Positions 1-5,340 of a stretch of DNA of 8,449 nt are shown in pieces. Position 1 is the first letter of the stretch. Every line of letters starts with the position of its first letter. The DNA comes from Eshraghiella sp964405265 (lineage in GTDB: Bacteria > Bacillota > Clostridia > Lachnospirales > Lachnospiraceae): NCBI GenBank assembly GCA_964405265.1, contig CAYONC010000026.1, positions 1 to 8,449 on the forward strand. Reading direction: 5' to 3'. The notes beneath the pieces are model-generated. The model saw nothing but the letters and a program-made list of their open reading frames with translations. It was not told where the DNA came from and searched no databases. Made by a program: the position numbers and the translations under genes.

Positions 1-53
1 AGAGCGCCGCCCTGTCACGGCGGAGGTCGTGGGTTCGAACCCCATCCGGGTCG
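1..53 (+). tRNA. tRNA-Asp (anticodon GTC), 3' part only
   Basis: The 3' part of a tRNA whose 5' end lies outside the window. The anticodon stem pairs 7-11 with 19-23, and the seven-base loop 12-18 holds GTC at 14-16, read as Asp. The T stem pairs 29-33 with 41-45 around a TTCGAAC loop. The 3' acceptor strand is 46-52 with discriminator G53, the usual base for tRNA-Asp. CCA is not encoded. It is the first visible member of an Asp-Val-Leu cluster. Confidence 0.95.
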
Positions 54-65
54 TTATGAATTTAT

Positions 66-138
66 GGGATCTTAGCTCAGCTGGGAGAGCATCTGCCTTA
101 CAAGCAGAGGGTCACAGGTTCGAGCCCTGTAGGTCCCA
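66..138 (+). tRNA. tRNA-Val (anticodon TAC)
   Basis: A complete 73-nt cloverleaf. The acceptor pairs 66-72 (GGGATCT) with 131-137 (AGGTCCC), including one T-G wobble. The anticodon stem pairs 92-96 with 104-108, and loop 97-103 carries TAC at 99-101, read as Val. The T loop is TTCGAGC and the discriminator is A138. CCA is not encoded. It lies 12 bp after tRNA-Asp and 16 bp before tRNA-Leu, so the three are presumably cut from one transcript. Confidence 0.97.
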
Positions 139-154
139 TTTAATTAAATATTGT

Positions 155-240
155 GCCGGCGTGGCGGAATTGGCAGACGCCCGGGACTTAAAATCCCGTG
201 GGTAGAAATACCCGTACCGGTTCGACCCCGGTCGCCGGCA
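155..240 (+). tRNA. tRNA-Leu (anticodon TAA)
   Basis: A class II tRNA of 86 nt. The acceptor pairs 155-161 (GCCGGCG) with 233-239 (CGCCGGC), with discriminator A240 as expected for Leu. The anticodon stem pairs 182-186 with 194-198, and TAA lies at 189-191 in the loop. The long variable arm is a GGGTA/TACCC hairpin around an AGAAA-like loop at about 200-213, typical of Leu tRNAs. The T loop is TTCGACC. CCA is not encoded. It is the last tRNA of this cluster and is followed 8 bp later by a terminator. Confidence 0.97.
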
Positions 241-248
241 TTGAGATG

Positions 249-276
249 AAACACCTATTGGTGTTTTTTTTGTTTT
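249..276 (+). terminator. Intrinsic terminator of the Asp-Val-Leu tRNA cluster
   Basis: A 7-bp stem AAACACC (249-255) / GGTGTTT (260-266) closes a TATT loop and runs into a T tract (264-271, then TTTT at 273-276). It sits 8 bp after tRNA-Leu. It should separate the tRNA transcript from the next gene, which then needs its own promoter in the AT-rich 277-336 stretch. I could not pick a clear -35/-10 pair there. Confidence 0.9.
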
Positions 277-348
277 ATGTGATTTGTATATGTATATAAA
301 TCTGTCTTTATCCATATATTAATGATAATAAAAAACGGAGGGACAGAC

Positions 349-780
349 ATGAATAATGACAGTATTGAACTATTGAAAAAATGTAACAGCGGGTGTAAGA
401 ATGCTACTGACAGCATGGAGCAGGTAATGGAATTTATCAGTGATGAAAAGCTTCGTAAGGTTGTACATGAATATAATCGTAAACATATTGATATAGGGGA
501 TGAATGTCATGAAATACTGAACAGGGAAAATCTTAATGAGGAAGACCCGGCAAAAATTATTAAGGCAATGTCATGGATTGGAACTGAAATTAAGCTTACC
601 GTGAATGACAGCACGGAACATATTGCAGATATACTTGTTGACGGATGCAATATGGGAATTAAGAGTCTTTATAAAGAACTTAACGGCAGAAAAAATGCCG
701 ATACGGATATAAAGGACCTGGTTATGGAATTAGTGTGCATAGAACAGGATTTTATGAATGAATTATTAGAATTTTTATGA
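349..780 (+). CDS. Small Cys-containing helical protein, possibly ferritin-like fold (function unknown)
   Basis: A 143-residue protein, predicted soluble, with no signal peptide or membrane segment. I chose ATG 349 rather than the in-frame ATG at 322 because GGAGGG at 337-342 stands 6 bp before it. The sequence looks like a bundle of amphipathic helices: roughly residues 3-28, 32-58, 66-112 and 119-142. It has five cysteines (C12, C16, C53, C100, C130), with a CxxxC spacing near the N-terminus. Helix 2 carries an acidic/His patch (H46, E52, H54) and helix 3 has E90-H91. Helical bundles with E/H residues recall ferritin-like families such as DUF2383, but I cannot confirm the metal ligands. I recall similar unnamed proteins in Lachnospiraceae. 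Thiol, metal or stress roles are guesses. The gene lies 42 bp before pncB with no terminator between them, so some co-transcription is likely. Confidence 0.8.
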   Translation: MNNDSIELLKKCNSGCKNATDSMEQVMEFISDEKLRKVVHEYNRKHIDIGDECHEILNRENLNEEDPAKIIKAMSWIGTEIKLTVNDSTEHIADILVDGCNMGIKSLYKELNGRKNADTDIKDLVMELVCIEQDFMNELLEFL

Positions 781-786
781 TAATGG

Positions 787-795
787 TGTTATACT
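787..795 (+). promoter_or_regulatory. Candidate extended -10 promoter for pncB
   Basis: TG at 787-788, one spacer base, then TATACT at 790-795: an extended -10 (TGnTATAnT). There is no convincing -35 box at 17 bp (TAGAAT at 767-772), which an extended -10 can tolerate. Predicted start is near 802, giving pncB a leader of about 20 bases. pncB may also be read from the upstream gene. Confidence 0.45.
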
Positions 796-822
796 GAAAA
801 GAAAAAGAAACAGGGTGACAAA

Positions 823-2259
823 ATGAGAAATCTTACAATGCTGATGGATTTTTATGAACTTACGATGAGTAACGGATATTTTCTGGATAACCGGAAAGAT
901 ACAAGGGTTGTTTTTGATATGTTTTACAGAAAAAATCCCGACGGAGGCGGCTTTGTAATATCAGCAGGACTGGAGCAGTTCGTAGAGTATATACAGAATT
1001 TCCGTTTTACTGATGAAGATATTGAATATTTGAAAAACAGGAATATTTTCAATGAGGATTTTCTGGAGTATCTCAGGAATTTTAAGTTCAGCGGGGATGT
1101 ATATGCTGTTCCGGAAGGAACGATTGTATATCCTAATACACCGATTGTAACCGTTGTGGCACCGTTAATAGAAGCACAGCTTGTTGAGACAATGCTTTTG
1201 CTGACAGTAAATCATCAGTCACTTATTGCCACAAAGGCGAACCGTATTGTAAGGGCTGCGGGAAATGCATCGGTAATGGAATTTGGTGCAAGAAGGGCAC
1301 AGGGAGCCGATGCTGCCATTTACGGTGCAAGAGCCTGTTATATAGGCGGTGTGGGGGCTACGGCAACAACCATTGCAGATGAGATGTTTGGTGTGAAAGC
1401 CGTCGGAACGATGGCACATTCATTTATACAGTTTTATGAAGACGAGTATGAGGCATTTAAGGCATATGCCGAGATATATCCGGATGAATGTACATTACTG
1501 ATAGACACCTATAATGTACTTGAAAGCGGAATTAAGAATGCAATAAGAGTTGCCAAGGAGGTTCTTGAACCTGCAGGACACAGGCTTAAGGGTGTAAGAA
1601 TAGACAGCGGCGACCTTGCATACCTGACCAAAAAAGTCAGAAAGCTTCTTGATGAAGCAGGATGCAGTGATTGTAAAATAGTTGTTTCAAACAGCATAGA
1701 TGAGTACCTGATAACATCACTTAACGAACAGGGAGCAAAAATTGATTCATATGGCGTAGGGGAGAGAATGATAACGGCAAAATCAGAACCGGTATTTGGC
1801 GGGGTATACAAGCTTGCCGCCGTTCAGGATGAAAACGGAAGCTATGTGCCGAGGATCAAAATCTCTGAGAATGTGGAGAAAATTACCAATCCCGGTTTTA
1901 AAAAGCTGTGGAGAATATTTGACAGGAAAACCGGATATGGTATTGCGGATGTCATTACACTTGCGGATGAGACGATTAATGACAGTGAGGATTATCCTTA
2001 TATGGATGAAATTAAGCCGTGGAAAAGAAGAAAATTTACCGGATTCAGGTGTGAAGAGCTTCAGAAACAGATTTTTAAGGAAGGCAGGCTCATATATGAA
2101 ATGCCGTCGCTTGAGGATATCAGAAACAGGGTAAAAGAGCAGCTTGCGACATCCGTGTGGGAAGAAGAACAGAGATTTGATAATCCGCACAGACATTATG
2201 TTGATTTGTCCGTAAAGCTTTATAATGTGAAGCAGGAATTACTCGCAAAGTTATCATAA
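823..2259 (+). CDS. pncB: Nicotinate phosphoribosyltransferase (NAPRTase)
   Basis: A 478-residue cytoplasmic enzyme of NAD salvage (Preiss-Handler pathway). It joins nicotinate and PRPP to give nicotinate mononucleotide, coupled to ATP hydrolysis. Family marks are the N-terminal DFYELTMSNGY (9-19), EFGARRAQG (153-161), GGVGATATT (175-183), GTMAHSF (195-201), whose H199 matches the histidine phosphorylated in characterised enzymes, RIDSGDL (259-265) and the late FGGVYKL (325-331). Length fits the family and the frame is intact. ATG 823 is preceded by AGGGTGA (812-818), a modest ribosome binding site. I see no hairpin after the stop: the promoter of tRNA-Arg starts 7 bp downstream, so pncB transcripts probably run through the tRNA to the terminator at 2417-2446. 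No NAD-sensing riboswitch is visible in the 42-bp leader. Confidence 0.97.
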   Translation: MRNLTMLMDFYELTMSNGYFLDNRKDTRVVFDMFYRKNPDGGGFVISAGLEQFVEYIQNFRFTDEDIEYLKNRNIFNEDFLEYLRNFKFSGDVYAVPEGTIVYPNTPIVTVVAPLIEAQLVETMLLLTVNHQSLIATKANRIVRAAGNASVMEFGARRAQGADAAIYGARACYIGGVGATATTIADEMFGVKAVGTMAHSFIQFYEDEYEAFKAYAEIYPDECTLLIDTYNVLESGIKNAIRVAKEVLEPAGHRLKGVRIDSGDLAYLTKKVRKLLDEAGCSDCKIVVSNSIDEYLITSLNEQGAKIDSYGVGERMITAKSEPVFGGVYKLAAVQDENGSYVPRIKISENVEKITNPGFKKLWRIFDRKTGYGIADVITLADETINDSEDYPYMDEIKPWKRRKFTGFRCEELQKQIFKEGRLIYEMPSLEDIRNRVKEQLATSVWEEEQRFDNPHRHYVDLSVKLYNVKQELLAKLS

Positions 2260-2265
2260 AAGTAC

Positions 2266-2294
2266 TTGACAAGATGTTTCTTACATTGTAATAT
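2266..2294 (+). promoter_or_regulatory. Promoter of tRNA-Arg(ACG)
   Basis: TTGACA (2266-2271), a 17-bp spacer, then TAATAT (2289-2294): a perfect -35 and a good -10. Predicted start is near 2301, about 36 bases before the tRNA. It starts only 7 bp after the pncB stop. It may also feed the downstream membrane protein by read-through. Confidence 0.85.
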
Positions 2295-2335
2295 TAGGTT
2301 GTTGCGAAATTGGACATTACTGATTTGCAATGTAA
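2281..2335 (+). repeat. 8-bp inverted repeat spanning the tRNA-Arg promoter
   Basis: TTACATTG (2281-2288), in the promoter spacer, is the exact reverse complement of CAATGTAA (2328-2335), which ends one base before the tRNA. The gap is 39 bp. A second dyad CATTAC (2315-2320) / GTAATG (2332-2337) lies within the leader and touches the first base of the tRNA. The arms could be operator half-sites, a leader hairpin near the RNase P site, or chance in AT-rich DNA. Confidence 0.35.
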
Positions 2336-2336
2336 T

Positions 2337-2410
2337 GCGCTGGTAGCTCAGCTGGATAGAGCACATGGCTACGGACCATGGTGTCGGGGGTTCGAATCCT
2401 CTCTGGCGCG
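2337..2410 (+). tRNA. tRNA-Arg (anticodon ACG)
   Basis: A complete 74-nt tRNA. The anticodon stem pairs 2364-2368 with 2376-2380, and ACG at 2371-2373 reads Arg (A34 presumably becomes inosine to read CGN). The acceptor pairs 2337-2343 (GCGCTGG) with 2403-2409 (CTGGCGC) through a tandem T-G/G-T wobble at pairs 5 and 6. The T stem pairs 2386-2390 with 2398-2402 and has two more G-T pairs around loop TTCGAAT. The discriminator is G2410. CCA is not encoded. It is a single-gene unit with its own promoter and terminator, lying between two protein genes. Confidence 0.96.
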
Positions 2411-2416
2411 CTTGTT

Positions 2417-2446
2417 GGAGTTGTCACAATGTGACAGCTCCTTTTT
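2417..2446 (+). terminator. Intrinsic terminator after tRNA-Arg
   Basis: An 11-bp stem pairs 2417-2427 (GGAGTTGTCAC) with 2431-2441 (GTGACAGCTCC), with one T-G wobble and a 3-nt AAT loop, followed by TTTTT (2442-2446). It is the strongest terminator in the window. It also sits only 37 bp before the next start codon, so it controls how much transcription reaches that gene. Confidence 0.93.
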
Positions 2447-2483
2447 ATATGGCAGAAAGAAAAAACGTCATTCGGAGGAATAT

Positions 2484-3518
2484 ATGAAGAGTAAAAAAGA
2501 CAGGCTTACCATAATAATCGGTATTGTAGTAGCGGTCCTGATGTTTTTTATATTATACAGAATGTTCAGAGATTCGTATAAGGACATAATGGATAATCTT
2601 GCCGAAACAAATCTTATGATTTTTGCAGGCATGGTAATAATCGGTAATGCATATTATTTTATTGATGCCTATGTATATCACGGAGTAATAAAAAACGAAG
2701 GCTATGATGTCAGTTATTTTAAATGCGTTACCGTGGCATATATGAGTATTTTTTTCAACGTGACATCCTTTGGGGCAGGGATTAAACCGGCACAGGTATT
2801 ATATCTTCACCGTCAGGGGATTGATCCGGGGAAAGGCTGCGGAATAACGATGATGCCTTATATTTTTCATAAAACACTGATTGTTGTGTATGCAATGGTA
2901 CTGTTGCTGATTAATAATGCATTTGTGCTGGATAATTTTTCAGATACGTTCGGATACATATATGCGGGAGTGGGGCTAAGCATTCTTGTAATTGTTTTCA
3001 TGATACTTCTGTGTGCATCAGCATGGTTTCACGGACTTGTATGTAAGTTACTTGATGCAACGCTGGGAAAAACAAGATTCAGGGAATTTAATGAGAAAAT
3101 TAAAAAACAGATAGGACTTTTAAGGGAATCAACGAGAAAAGTCATCAATAATCCGAAAGCGTGGCTGCTGCTACTGTGTGTGAATGCCGTAAAAATGACG
3201 TGCTGGTACATTATTCCTGCAATAGCAATATATGCGGCAGGAGGAACTCTTGGAGGAGTAACCGTTTCGGAAGCACTTACCGTTACGTCGCTGATGCAGC
3301 TTCTGATGGGTGTATTGCCGACATCGGGAGGGGTAGGTTCACTTGAAGTTGTATTTTCTGTTTTATTCGCAGCCGTTTTTGGTAAAATAACGGCTGGTTC
3401 ATGCATGATATTGTACAGACTGTCAACATATTACATTCCTTTCATTGTAAGCATCGGAATGATGCTGTCCGTCAGCAGGGATTTGAAAAAAATGAAACAG
3501 GGGAACTTATCCGTATGA
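2484..3518 (+). CDS. Membrane protein, lysylphosphatidylglycerol synthase TM (UPF0104/flippase-like) family
   Basis: A 344-residue multi-pass membrane protein. Hydrophobic segments lie near residues 9-26, 44-64, 82-95, 124-147, 155-180, 226-252, 264-280, 286-310 and 316-331. Family marks are FGAGIKPAQ (96-104) and PTSGGVGSLE (279-288), the conserved glycine/proline motifs of the MprF flippase half and its stand-alone relatives. The DUF2156 synthase domain that makes aminoacyl-phosphatidylglycerol is absent, so this is not a full MprF. A lipid-flipping or envelope role is inferred from the family. Start: GGAGGA at 2474-2479 lies just before ATG 2484. The frame stays open back to 2310, but that extension runs through tRNA-Arg and is not coding. 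No promoter is evident in 2447-2483, so expression probably depends on leakage through the tRNA terminator or on a promoter I cannot see. Confidence 0.92.
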   Translation: MKSKKDRLTIIIGIVVAVLMFFILYRMFRDSYKDIMDNLAETNLMIFAGMVIIGNAYYFIDAYVYHGVIKNEGYDVSYFKCVTVAYMSIFFNVTSFGAGIKPAQVLYLHRQGIDPGKGCGITMMPYIFHKTLIVVYAMVLLLINNAFVLDNFSDTFGYIYAGVGLSILVIVFMILLCASAWFHGLVCKLLDATLGKTRFREFNEKIKKQIGLLRESTRKVINNPKAWLLLLCVNAVKMTCWYIIPAIAIYAAGGTLGGVTVSEALTVTSLMQLLMGVLPTSGGVGSLEVVFSVLFAAVFGKITAGSCMILYRLSTYYIPFIVSIGMMLSVSRDLKKMKQGNLSV

Positions 3519-3539
3519 AGTGACCCTGTTTCAATTTTT
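3493..3539 (+). terminator. Intrinsic terminator overlapping the end of the membrane protein gene
   Basis: TGAAACAGGG (3493-3502) pairs perfectly with CCCTGTTTCA (3524-3533), a 10-bp stem followed by ATTTTTA (3534-3540). The 21-nt loop holds the last codons and the TGA stop (3516-3518), so the terminator starts inside the coding region. The long loop makes it weaker than the one at 2417-2446. Confidence 0.75.
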
Positions 3540-3549
3540 ACTGTATAAT
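3520..3549 (+). promoter_or_regulatory. Candidate promoter P1 in the 3519-3793 intergenic region
   Basis: A consensus TATAAT (3544-3549) lies 18 bp after GTGACC (3520-3525, 4 of 6 to TTGACA). Predicted start is near 3556, just before the 13-bp hairpin at 3561-3592. The -35 overlaps the loop and downstream arm of the preceding terminator. Its layout matches promoter P2 at 3737-3766. Confidence 0.5.
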
Positions 3550-3555
3550 TTAGAA

Positions 3556-3717
3556 AGGAAGAATGGCAAGTGGGGGGAACCACTTGCCATTCTCATGAGG
3601 GGAGTATAAATAATTAATAAGGGGTGTGAAAAGCATTTGCTCTTCACAAATAGTAATATATCATATGGTGTCGAAAAAAGCAATAGGAAATTTAAAAAAA
3701 TTTGAAAAATTTTTTTT
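3556..3717 (+). ncRNA. Candidate structured small RNA or long 5' leader (unidentified)
   Basis: This stretch follows promoter P1 and carries three dyads. The first is a perfect 13-bp hairpin, 3561-3573 with 3580-3592, loop GGGGAA. The second is TGTGAA (3625-3630) with TTCACA (3643-3648), enclosing an AGC/GCT inner stem across one A-C mismatch. The third is an all-A/T 10-bp palindrome, 3694-3703 with 3707-3716, loop GAA, ending in T bases. No T tract follows the first two, so they are not simple terminators. The third could be a weak terminator or curved DNA upstream of P2. An 11-codon frame (ATG 3563 to TGA 3596-3598) covers almost exactly the first hairpin, but its ribosome binding site is cramped. 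I recognise no Rfam class: no T-box AGGGTGG-type bulge and no 6S-like end pairing. Together with 3519-3555 and 3718-3793 this is the only long gap in the window without a confident gene. Confidence 0.3.
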
Positions 3718-3736
3718 GGTTTGAAAATACTAATAA

Positions 3737-3766
3737 GTGACGCTGTAAACAGGCGTTGAATATACT
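3737..3766 (+). promoter_or_regulatory. Candidate promoter P2 for the rhodanese gene
   Basis: GTGACG (3737-3742), an 18-bp spacer, then TATACT (3761-3766). Predicted start is near 3773, about 20 bases before the rhodanese ATG and just ahead of its ribosome binding site. A-tracts and T-tracts at 3694-3717 lie upstream and could act as an UP-type element or bend the DNA. Confidence 0.5.
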
Positions 3767-3793
3767 TATTGTATAGGAAGGGAAGGTAATAAT

Positions 3794-4105
3794 ATGTTAA
3801 GATTTGAAGTGATTAATTCCGGAGATATGGATAAATATGTATATGACAGACGTGCAATGATAATAGACATAAGAAGCAGTGCAGATTATAACAGGGAACA
3901 TATTGAAGATGCAGTCAGTATTCCAATGGAGCTTTTGGAAAAAAATTATAATAAAATGCCTAAGGATATGGTTCTTGTACTATATTGCGAAAGCGGAGGC
4001 ACATCCCTGCTAGCCGCAAAGGAACTTTATGACAGGGGGCATGTCGTGAGGGCATTGATGGGAGGTCTGAACGGATATACAGGAAAATATCTGGTAAAGG
4101 AATAA
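3794..4105 (+). CDS. Single-domain rhodanese-like sulfurtransferase
   Basis: A 103-residue cytoplasmic protein made of one rhodanese domain, in the size range of GlpE-type proteins. The family marks are IDIRSSADYNREHI (24-37; the D-R-x-x-x-[DE]-[FY]-x-x-x-H-I pattern), AVSIPM (40-45) and the active-site loop CESGGTS (65-71) with catalytic C65 at its first position, followed by GGLNGY (90-95). The catalytic cysteine is present, so it should be able to carry a persulfide. Rhodaneses of this type pass sulfane sulfur to acceptors such as cyanide, thioredoxin or thiolation pathways; the real acceptor cannot be read from the sequence. ATG 3794 has GGAAGG at 3781-3786. It appears to be its own unit between P2 and the promoter at 4110-4139, although no hairpin terminator separates it from the next operon. 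Confidence 0.93.
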   Translation: MLRFEVINSGDMDKYVYDRRAMIIDIRSSADYNREHIEDAVSIPMELLEKNYNKMPKDMVLVLYCESGGTSLLAAKELYDRGHVVRALMGGLNGYTGKYLVKE

Positions 4106-4109
4106 GTTG

Positions 4110-4139
4110 TTGACATACCATAAGGAAAAAGAATATATT
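4110..4139 (+). promoter_or_regulatory. Promoter of the ypsC-peptidase-rdgB-phosphoesterase operon
   Basis: TTGACA (4110-4115), an 18-bp spacer, then TATATT (4134-4139). The -35 is perfect. It starts five bases after the rhodanese stop codon. Predicted start is near 4146, leaving a leader of about 22 bases with AGGAGA (4158-4163) before ATG 4168. Confidence 0.75.
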
Positions 4140-4167
4140 TAAGGTACTGAAAAAATTAGGAGAAGCG

Positions 4168-5340
4168 ATGAGAATATTTTCGATTGTACTGCCGTGTCAT
4201 TTTGGACTTGAGGCGGTTTTAAAAAGAGAAGTAACAGATTTAGGATATGAGATAGAGAAGGTTGAAGACGGAAGAGTTACGTTTACGGGTGATGCGGAGG
4301 CTGTATGCCGCAGCAACATCAACCTGAGGACGGCAGAACGTGTAATGATATGCGTCGGAAGATTTAAAGCATATACATATGATGAGCTTTTTGAACAGGT
4401 TAAAGCCTGTCCCTGGGAGGAATATATACCTGAGGACGGAAAGTTCTGGGTGACCAAGGCAACATCCGTTAACAGCAGGCTTTTCAGTCCTTCAGACATA
4501 CAGTCCATTGTTAAAAAGGCAGTGGTGGAACGGATGAAAATGCATTATGACAGGGAATGGTTTGAAGAGACCGGAGCTGATTACCCGATGAGGGTATTTA
4601 TCAATAAGGATGAAGTAACGGTGTGCCTTGATACTACGGGAGAATCACTCCACAAGAGAGGATACAGGACACAGGCAGGAGCAGCACCGGTTTCAGAAAC
4701 CCTTGCAGCTGCTCTTATCATGCTCTCACCATGGAAAAGAGACAGGATACTTTTGGACCCTTTCTGCGGAAGCGGAACGATAGCCATTGAAGCTGCCATG
4801 ATTGCGGCACATATTGCTCCGGGAATTAACAGAACCTTTACGGCAGAAAAATGGACCAATATCATTGAACGGCAATTATGGTATGATGCGGCAGATGAAG
4901 CAGAGGAACAGGCGGATTATAACATAAAAACGGATATTCAGGGATATGACATAGATAATGAAGTGATTAAAATAGCAAAGCAAAACGCTGTGCGGGCCGG
5001 AGTTGAGGGACTTGTACATTTCAGGCAGCGCCCGGTAAAAGAAATGTCACATCACGGAGAATACGGCTTCATAATTACCAATCCGCCATATGGTGAAAGA
5101 CTGGAGGAAAGGTCAACACTGCCTGCAATATATTCAGATTTCGGAACGCGTTTCCGCCTTATGGACACATGGTCTGCATATATTATAACATCATATGATG
5201 AAGCAGAAAAATATATAGGCAGAAAGGCAGATAAGAACAGGAAGATATATAACGGAATGATAAAAACGTTCTATTATCAGTTCTTAGGTCCTAAACCGCC
5301 AAAAAGAAAGAGAGAACAGGATAATACCATTGAAGAATAA
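4168..5340 (+). CDS. ypsC: THUMP-domain class I SAM-dependent RNA methyltransferase (YpsC/RlmL type)
   Basis: A 390-residue cytoplasmic enzyme. The N-terminal part (about 1-165) is the ferredoxin-like plus THUMP RNA-binding region, with NLRTAERV (52-59) and LHKRGYR (161-167), both typical of the family. The C-terminal Rossmann domain has SAM motif I LDPFCGSGT (196-204) and catalytic motif IV NPPYGER (305-311), the signature of N2-guanine RNA methyltransferases. The E. coli homologue RlmL makes m2G2445 in 23S rRNA through its N-terminal half; the same target is inferred here. Length matches YpsC proteins of Firmicutes (about 380). The tail PKPPKRKREQ is basic. AGGAGA at 4158-4163 supports ATG 4168. 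The last 11 bases overlap the next gene, implying translational coupling. Annotation of the family is firm; the exact modified base is not. Confidence 0.95.
   Translation: MRIFSIVLPCHFGLEAVLKREVTDLGYEIEKVEDGRVTFTGDAEAVCRSNINLRTAERVMICVGRFKAYTYDELFEQVKACPWEEYIPEDGKFWVTKATSVNSRLFSPSDIQSIVKKAVVERMKMHYDREWFEETGADYPMRVFINKDEVTVCLDTTGESLHKRGYRTQAGAAPVSETLAAALIMLSPWKRDRILLDPFCGSGTIAIEAAMIAAHIAPGINRTFTAEKWTNIIERQLWYDAADEAEEQADYNIKTDIQGYDIDNEVIKIAKQNAVRAGVEGLVHFRQRPVKEMSHHGEYGFIITNPPYGERLEERSTLPAIYSDFGTRFRLMDTWSAYIITSYDEAEKYIGRKADKNRKIYNGMIKTFYYQFLGPKPPKRKREQDNTIEE

Larger units (their letters stand above)
3518..3746 (+). repeat. Pair of imperfect 12-bp direct repeats at the -35 regions of P1 and P2
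   Basis: AAGTGACCCTGT (3518-3529) and AAGTGACGCTGT (3735-3746) match at 11 of 12 positions, 217 bp apart. In each copy GTGAC is the -35 box of a candidate promoter and the -10 follows after exactly 18 bp. The entry spans both copies; sequence between them is not part of the repeat. Confidence 0.5.

Noticed and set aside
112..315. A 67-residue open frame on the - strand.
   Set aside because: It covers the antisense of tRNA-Val, tRNA-Leu and their terminator, and has no convincing ribosome binding site.
1783..2196. A 137-residue open frame on the - strand inside pncB.
   Set aside because: It lies wholly opposite conserved pncB coding sequence and has no family resemblance. The same holds for 1509-1811.
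2310..2483. An N-terminal extension of the membrane protein back to 2310 (58 extra residues).
   Set aside because: The extension translates the tRNA-Arg gene and its terminator. The GGAGGA at 2474-2479 and the lysine-rich start at 2484 give a normal N-terminus.
2484..3518. Full MprF lysylphosphatidylglycerol synthase.
   Set aside because: Only the membrane half is present. There is no DUF2156 catalytic domain before the stop and terminator.
3561..3592. The 13-bp hairpin as a second terminator for the membrane protein gene.
   Set aside because: No T tract follows on the + strand, and there is no - strand gene for it to serve in the other direction.
3550..3793. T-box or known metabolite riboswitch upstream of the rhodanese.
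   Set aside because: No T-box consensus bulge, specifier-stem layout or antiterminator pair, and none of the riboswitch cores I know could be found.
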